A stretch of 9,814 nt of DNA from a bacterium. Its GTDB lineage: Bacteria; Pseudomonadota; Gammaproteobacteria; Berkiellales; Berkiellaceae. The notes beneath the pieces were generated by a model. It saw only the letters and a list, made by a program, of their open reading frames with translations. It searched no databases and was not told the origin of the DNA. The stretch spans positions 1-9,814 of the forward strand of contig RFNU01000176.1 of assembly GCA_009927065.1 (NCBI GenBank), given 5' to 3'. Made by a program: the position numbers and the translations under genes. Positions 6,572 to 9,814 of this stretch are shown piece after piece (the first letter of the stretch is position 1; each line of letters opens with the position of its first letter).

Positions 6572-7440
6572 GTATTCTTATTAATCATGATACAAAAGTT
6601 ATTTGCCAAGGTTTTACTGGTAAGCAAGGAACATATCATTCTGAACAAGCATTACAATATGGAACACAATTAGTAGGGGGTGTTACTCCTGGTAAAGGAG
6701 GAACGACACATTTAGGGCTCCCAGTTTTTGATACAGTCAAGCAAGCCGTTTCTGCTACGGGAGCGACAGTTTCTGTTATTTATGTTCCTGCAGCTTACTG
6801 TAAAGATTCTATCTTGGAAGCGATTGATGCAGGTCTAGAATTGGTTATTTGTATTACAGAGGGTATTCCTGTGATAGATATGCTTGTCGTTGATTCTGTG
6901 TTGAAACACTCTAAAACAAGATTGATTGGACCTAACTGTCCAGGAGTTATTACTCCAGGTGCTTGTAAAATAGGTATTATGCCAGGATTTATTCATTTGC
7001 CCGGGAAAATAGGGATTGTATCGCGCTCAGGAACATTAACTTATGAAGCAGTTCGTCAAACCACAGAACTCGGTCTTGGACAAAGTACGTGTGTTGGAAT
7101 AGGAGGCGATCCACTACCTGGTTCAAGTTTTATTGATATCTTGAGACTGTTCCAAGAAGACCCTCAAACAGAGGGTATTTTAATGGTTGGTGAAATTGGC
7201 GGTTCTGCCGAAGAGGATGCTGCTGAATTTATTAAAGAACATGTTACAAAACCCGTTGTATCTTATATTGCAGGCGTGACGGCCCCGGCCGGTAAGCGTA
7301 TGGGCCATGCTGGAGCAATTATTGCCGGCGGTAAAGGATCGGCTGAAGATAAATTTAAAGCATTATCTCATGCTGGTGTGCATGTTGTTCGCTCCCCTGC
7401 ATTATTAGGCTCTACAATAAAAGAGTTACTTAAGGGATAA
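6568..7440 (+). CDS. sucD: Succinyl-CoA synthetase subunit alpha (SucD)
   Basis: SucD binds CoA and carries the phosphohistidine that relays phosphate between succinyl-CoA and the nucleotide on SucC. The N-terminal CoA-binding Rossmann domain shows CQGFTGKQGT (13-22), GGVTPGKGG (37-45) and the loop ITEGIP (96-101). The ligase domain shows GPNCPG (121-126), SRSGTLTYE (152-160), GIGGDPLPG, GEIGGSAEEDAA (208-219) and KRMGHAGAI with His247, which is E. coli His246 counted without the initiator Met. At 290 residues it is the usual length. GGAG at 6557-6560 lies seven bases before the ATG, which sits in an ATGA overlap with the sucC stop. The last 11 bases overlap the 3' end of the convergent bolA-like gene, and no terminator hairpin is visible after the stop. 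Confidence 0.98.
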   Translation: MSILINHDTKVICQGFTGKQGTYHSEQALQYGTQLVGGVTPGKGGTTHLGLPVFDTVKQAVSATGATVSVIYVPAAYCKDSILEAIDAGLELVICITEGIPVIDMLVVDSVLKHSKTRLIGPNCPGVITPGACKIGIMPGFIHLPGKIGIVSRSGTLTYEAVRQTTELGLGQSTCVGIGGDPLPGSSFIDILRLFQEDPQTEGILMVGEIGGSAEEDAAEFIKEHVTKPVVSYIAGVTAPAGKRMGHAGAIIAGGKGSAEDKFKALSHAGVHVVRSPALLGSTIKELLKG

Positions 7441-7696
7441 AACGAATCGATAAAGCATGAATGCCTTGGGGGATATCATCTGCAAAAAGACTTAAAACTT
7501 TTTTGTGAGCCTCAAGGCGTTCTTTTGCTGAATCGAAAGAGTGTTGAAGCTCAATGTAAAAATGAGATTCAATACCATGACCAGCATGTCCAGCATGATC
7601 GCCTGATTGATCATCACATCTTATGACCTTAAAAGAATGCTCATTGAGCGTTGCTAAAAGATAAGCTTTTTTATTGAGATAATTTTTGTAACTCAT
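7430..7696 (-). CDS. BolA family protein
   Basis: BolA proteins are small cytoplasmic partners of monothiol glutaredoxins; the pair binds a [2Fe-2S] cluster and acts in iron-sulfur trafficking. This 88-residue protein has the family's length and pattern: an N-terminal helix (YLNKKAYLLATLNE), then a loop with Cys27 and HAGHAGH (34-40), the strand SHFYIEL (44-50), the helix ERLEAHKKVLSLF with the conserved His64, and the closing IHALSIRF (79-86). The HAGHAG loop resembles a BolA subgroup I know from alpha- and betaproteobacteria rather than E. coli BolA (family recollection, not a search). It converges on sucD with an 11-base overlap and is divergent from yciB; BolA-like genes next to yciB occur in other proteobacteria. 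AGGG just before the ATG is a weak ribosome site. I leave the symbol empty because several BolA paralogue names exist. Confidence 0.85.
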   Translation of the reverse strand: MSYKNYLNKKAYLLATLNEHSFKVIRCDDQSGDHAGHAGHGIESHFYIELQHSFDSAKERLEAHKKVLSLFADDIPQGIHALSIRFIP

Positions 7697-7725
7697 TGGC
7701 CCTGGCTTTTGATTTCGGTGTTTTC

Positions 7726-7755
7726 ATCATACAAAAAATCATCAAAAATTGTCCA
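7726..7755 (-). promoter_or_regulatory. Possible promoter of the bolA-like gene
   Basis: On the minus strand TGGACA (complement of 7750-7755) and TATGAT (complement of 7726-7731) are separated by 18 bases, and the -10 ends about 30 bases before the ATG. The -35 box overlaps that of the proposed divergent yciB promoter. Confidence 0.35.
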
Positions 7756-7777
7756 ATAAAATATTGTATGCTATCGT
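7749..7777 (+). promoter_or_regulatory. Possible promoter of yciB
   Basis: TTGTCC (7749-7754), a 17-base spacer and TATCGT (7772-7777), 33 bases before the yciB ATG. Each box matches the sigma70 consensus at four of six positions. Its -35 box shares bases with the minus-strand -35 of the bolA-like gene. Confidence 0.3.
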
Positions 7778-7810
7778 TTAGCTATCTTTTTTATCAACAA
7801 AATAATAAAT

Positions 7811-8323
7811 ATGTTCGATTTTATATTAACAATAGTATTTTTTTTAATGTATAAAACGTATGGATTGTCAGCCGCTTTACTCTCAGCTATCCTCCTTAGT
7901 AGCGCTTGGTTTGTTTATCATTGGATAAAAAAAGACGAAGTTGTTTTTATAAAAAAACTGACAAATTTCAGTATTATCATTTTTGCACTTATATCTATCA
8001 TCTTTCAATCACCTAGAGCATTTCAGTTTAAAACAAGTGTTGTTTATGCAATAGCAAGCTTAGCTTTTCTACTGACACCTATGATAAAAAAGAAGACAGT
8101 ATTTGAGCTTATGACCTCATTACCTGTCAATTCATCTTATTACCGGCATATCAATAATATTATGGTCATAGTTTTTTTAATAGGATCATTAACAAATTTG
8201 TATGTAGTTTTTCATTACTCGTTAGATCAGTGGGTGTTTTTTAAGATTCTACTTTCTTTTACTGTAGCAACAATAATGTCTATTTGTTTAGTGTTTCTTT
8301 ATAAAAAATCACAAAACAATTAA
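7811..8323 (+). CDS. yciB: YciB/IspZ family inner-membrane protein (intracellular septation protein A family)
   Basis: YciB is a small polytopic inner-membrane protein linked in E. coli to envelope synthesis and cell division; its biochemical role is not settled. The start MFDFILTIVFFLMYKTYG matches the family's DF.P...FF..YK.YG opening. Hydrophobic segments are at about 2-16, 19-37, 51-66, 75-93, 112-132 and 141-164. FKTSVVYAIASLAFLL (73-88) corresponds to the KPTVLYW region, and SLTNLYVVFHYSLDQWVFFKI (126-146) to the conserved NLYVA..FS...WV.FK stretch. At 170 residues it is slightly shorter than E. coli YciB (179). No good ribosome site precedes the ATG. It lies between the divergent bolA-like gene and dcd, with a 64-base gap to dcd. 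Confidence 0.88.
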   Translation: MFDFILTIVFFLMYKTYGLSAALLSAILLSSAWFVYHWIKKDEVVFIKKLTNFSIIIFALISIIFQSPRAFQFKTSVVYAIASLAFLLTPMIKKKTVFELMTSLPVNSSYYRHINNIMVIVFLIGSLTNLYVVFHYSLDQWVFFKILLSFTVATIMSICLVFLYKKSQNN

Positions 8324-8326
8324 AAA

Positions 8327-8339
8327 AGTTATGATAACT
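8327..8339. repeat. 13-bp palindrome in the dcd upstream region
   Basis: AGTTAT-G-ATAACT is a perfect 6-bp inverted repeat around one central base. It starts four bases after the yciB stop and covers the position where the dcd -35 box would lie. It may be an operator. It lacks a T run, so it is not a normal terminator. Confidence 0.4.
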
Positions 8340-8348
8340 GTCTTAATT

Positions 8349-8357
8349 TGATACAAT
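8349..8357 (+). promoter_or_regulatory. Extended -10 promoter element of dcd
   Basis: TGATACAAT (8349-8357) combines the extended TGn element with TACAAT, five of six matches to the -10 consensus, and ends 30 bases before the dcd ATG. The -35 region 17 bases upstream (TTATGA) is weak, as is common for extended -10 promoters. Confidence 0.55.
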
Positions 8358-8373
8358 ACTAGCAATGATTTTT

Positions 8374-8390
8374 AGGAATTTTTGGTTATG
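8374..8390 (+). promoter_or_regulatory. Ribosome binding site deciding the dcd start
   Basis: AGGA (8374-8377) lies ten bases before ATG 8388-8390. An in-frame TTG two codons upstream (8382) would add Met-Val, but the conserved family start is MRL.D.DI, and the spacing to the ATG is better, so the ATG is chosen. Confidence 0.75.
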
Positions 8391-8978
8391 CGTTTGTCAG
8401 ATAAAGATATTAAAAAAGCTATACAACAAGGGCTCATCAGCATCACGCCTTACGAAGATCTTGAGCGTATTCAAGGTGTTGCTGTTGATTTGCATTTAGG
8501 ACATGAATTTAGAGTGTTCTCAGGCCATAAAATTGGATATGTTGATTTAGCGGCGCCGGCAGATATTTTAAAAAAAATGCTTGATGATGTGATGCAACCG
8601 GCTATTCAGTTAGATCCTCACGAGCGATTCATGCTTCATCCTGGAGAATTAGTCTTAGCTGTTACTCACGAGTCTATTAGCATTCCTAATACTCTTGTAG
8701 GGTGGTTAGATGGTCGCTCATCACTAGCACGTTTAGGCTTGATGGTGCATGTAACATCACATCGCATCGATCCAGGCTGGCAAGGTCAAATTGTTTTGGA
8801 ATGTTTTAACTCGGGTAAATTGCCATTGGCATTGGCACCAATGATGAAGATTTGTGCTATTAATTTTGAGCAACTGACTTCAGCTGTGGAACATTCTTAT
8901 CTTGATCGTAGAGATGCAAAATATAAGAATCAACAAGGAGCTGTAGCAAGTAAAATCAATCATGATCAACAATACTAA
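8388..8978 (+). CDS. dcd: dCTP deaminase (Dcd)
   Basis: Dcd deaminates dCTP to dUTP and ammonia, the main route to dUTP (then dUMP for thymidylate synthesis) in many gammaproteobacteria; it acts as a cytoplasmic homotrimer. The 196-residue protein follows E. coli Dcd (193) throughout: MRLSDKDIKK at the start, VAVDLHLGHEFRVF (31-44), FMLHPGELVLAVT (81-93), GWLDGRSSLARLG (105-117) with Arg110, Ser111 and Arg115, HRIDPGWQGQIVLE (125-138) with the catalytic Glu138, NSGKLPLAL (141-149) and KYKNQQGAVAS (178-188) near the C-terminus. All active-site residues known from the E. coli enzyme are present at the same numbers. This is the monofunctional deaminase, not the bifunctional DCD-DUT form. It has its own promoter and overlaps the convergent DUF2066 gene by 23 bases. 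Confidence 0.97.
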   Translation: MRLSDKDIKKAIQQGLISITPYEDLERIQGVAVDLHLGHEFRVFSGHKIGYVDLAAPADILKKMLDDVMQPAIQLDPHERFMLHPGELVLAVTHESISIPNTLVGWLDGRSSLARLGLMVHVTSHRIDPGWQGQIVLECFNSGKLPLALAPMMKICAINFEQLTSAVEHSYLDRRDAKYKNQQGAVASKINHDQQY

Positions 8979-9813
8979 GATAGGGATGAATGTGCCTGAA
9001 AATAGCCCAATGCCGTGTTCGCCAATGACTCTTGACGTCAATCACAATATGTTCTCGTGTTATTTCTTTAGGATTGATGCTTTCAACTTCAATCATGCTC
9101 AGCAGCATTTGCTCAAGAGATTGATAAGTCCAAAAAGAACGAGAGGCTGTGATTTGAATCGTCTCTAATGAGTTGGGTAAGGCATAATGTTTGATCATAA
9201 AAAGACGTAAAAAATGCAAGAGCTCTTTTAATGTTCTTGCGGGACTGAAAGCTTCATTGTTTGTATAAAGATCAAAAATTCTAGCTTGTATATTATCGTT
9301 CTCAATATCCCCATGAATAATTAATACAATCGGGGCATGATACTTTTTGAGTAACTCTAAGTTATTAAAACTCATCTTCCCTCTTAGCTCCTTGATGTCA
9401 GTTAATCCCTGCTCTGTCAAGTCCCACAGAGGAAATAAGAAACGTAAAGGCTCTTGCTCAGTATTTTTAAGCCAATATCGTAAAAAAACATCCTTCTCTA
9501 ATGGAATTTGGTCGTTATCAAGGCTAATGACAAGAATATTTGGAGTTAATGAGCCAATAAATTTTCTTTCATGTCTCCATAATAAATCAAACAATGGTCT
9601 TGTTGCTAATCCTAAATGCTGTTGTTGATTCTCTTGCTGAATGCTTATAAGGAGATTTTCAAGCTCTATAGGTGTCAGCTGTAATGGGCTATCGACAAAC
9701 CAACGATCTTGTAATATGAAAGAGCATTCATGTAATGCTGATGATAAGACTTGATGGTGAATTTGACAATATTCTTCCGCTAACGTAGCGTTGAGCGCAT
9801 TCACAAATATCAT
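8956..9813 (-). CDS. DUF2066 family protein, C-terminal part, runs off the right edge
   Basis: The open frame continues to the window edge. The Met at 9813 has no visible upstream region and may be internal, because DUF2066 proteins are usually longer and start with an export signal that is not seen here. Numbered from that Met, the family-like stretches are LLWRHERKFIGSLTPNILVI (103-122), then PLRFLFPLWDLTEQGLTDIK (141-160), which corresponds to the family's G(L)P-LLPLMDLED--L---D. Next come LLKKYHAPIVLIIHGDI (174-190), matching the 'A.RYGAdaVLvGrl' element, and a C-terminal SFWTYQSLEQMLLSMIEVESI (226-246) like the closing repeat. The molecular function of DUF2066 is not established; members are thought to be envelope proteins. 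The 3' end overlaps dcd tail-to-tail by 23 bases. The assignment is from remembered family patterns, so it is moderately sure. Confidence 0.6.
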   Translation of the reverse strand: MIFVNALNATLAEEYCQIHHQVLSSALHECSFILQDRWFVDSPLQLTPIELENLLISIQQENQQQHLGLATRPLFDLLWRHERKFIGSLTPNILVISLDNDQIPLEKDVFLRYWLKNTEQEPLRFLFPLWDLTEQGLTDIKELRGKMSFNNLELLKKYHAPIVLIIHGDIENDNIQARIFDLYTNNEAFSPARTLKELLHFLRLFMIKHYALPNSLETIQITASRSFWTYQSLEQMLLSMIEVESINPKEITREHIVIDVKSHWRTRHWAIFRHIHPYLSIVDHD

Positions 9814-9814
9814 T

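Noticed and set aside
6154..6648. Minus-strand open frame of 164 codons
   Set aside because: It is a shadow of the sucC/sucD junction, where both proteins are certain.
3919..7757. Shared 9-mer ATTGTCCAA upstream of the effector-like gene and in the bolA/yciB spacer, considered as a regulator site
   Set aside because: Only two copies, not palindromic, and expected by chance at a fair rate in AT-rich spacers.
8962..9628. Plus-strand open frames at 8962-9168 and 9347-9628
   Set aside because: They are antisense to the DUF2066-like frame, have no recognisable features and no promoter or ribosome site.

Overview
The window is AT-rich and densely coding, and its genes are of gammaproteobacterial type. 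SucC, SucD and Dcd follow the E. coli proteins almost motif for motif. A probable YopJ-family effector lies inside a split 2-oxoglutarate dehydrogenase/succinyl-CoA synthetase locus, which suggests a host-associated or intracellular gammaproteobacterium. A Legionellales-like lineage is my guess; the sequence does not prove it.

Left part (1-3797, minus strand): the N-terminal ~675 residues of SucA (E1 of 2-oxoglutarate dehydrogenase) run off the left edge. Upstream of sucA, on the same strand, is a ~531-residue protein of unusual build. A ~285-residue N-terminal region with no recognised domain is followed by a core with the His/Asp/Gln/Cys signature of YopJ (peptidase family C55, Ser/Thr acetyltransferase) effectors, then a long polar tail with a basic KKRHR cluster and an acidic Ser/Asp stretch. 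A 175-base spacer with higher G+C than is usual for this window separates it from sucA and also holds a probable sucA promoter.

Middle part (3798-7440): a ~330-base AT-rich intergenic region with a perfect 8-bp inverted repeat separates the effector from the plus-strand cluster sucB-sucC-sucD. These genes are tightly packed (11-base gap, then a 4-base ATGA overlap). They encode E2 of 2-oxoglutarate dehydrogenase and both subunits of succinyl-CoA synthetase. In many gammaproteobacteria sucABCD is one co-directional operon; here sucA and sucB are divergent with the effector-like gene between them.

Right part (7430-9814): a BolA-family gene (minus) converges on sucD with an 11-base overlap and is divergent from yciB (plus, inner-membrane protein). 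Next is dcd (dCTP deaminase, plus) with its own extended -10 promoter and a palindrome. Dcd overlaps tail-to-tail by 23 bases with a DUF2066-type gene that leaves the window at the right edge. No rRNA, tRNA, CRISPR array or intact insertion sequence was seen.
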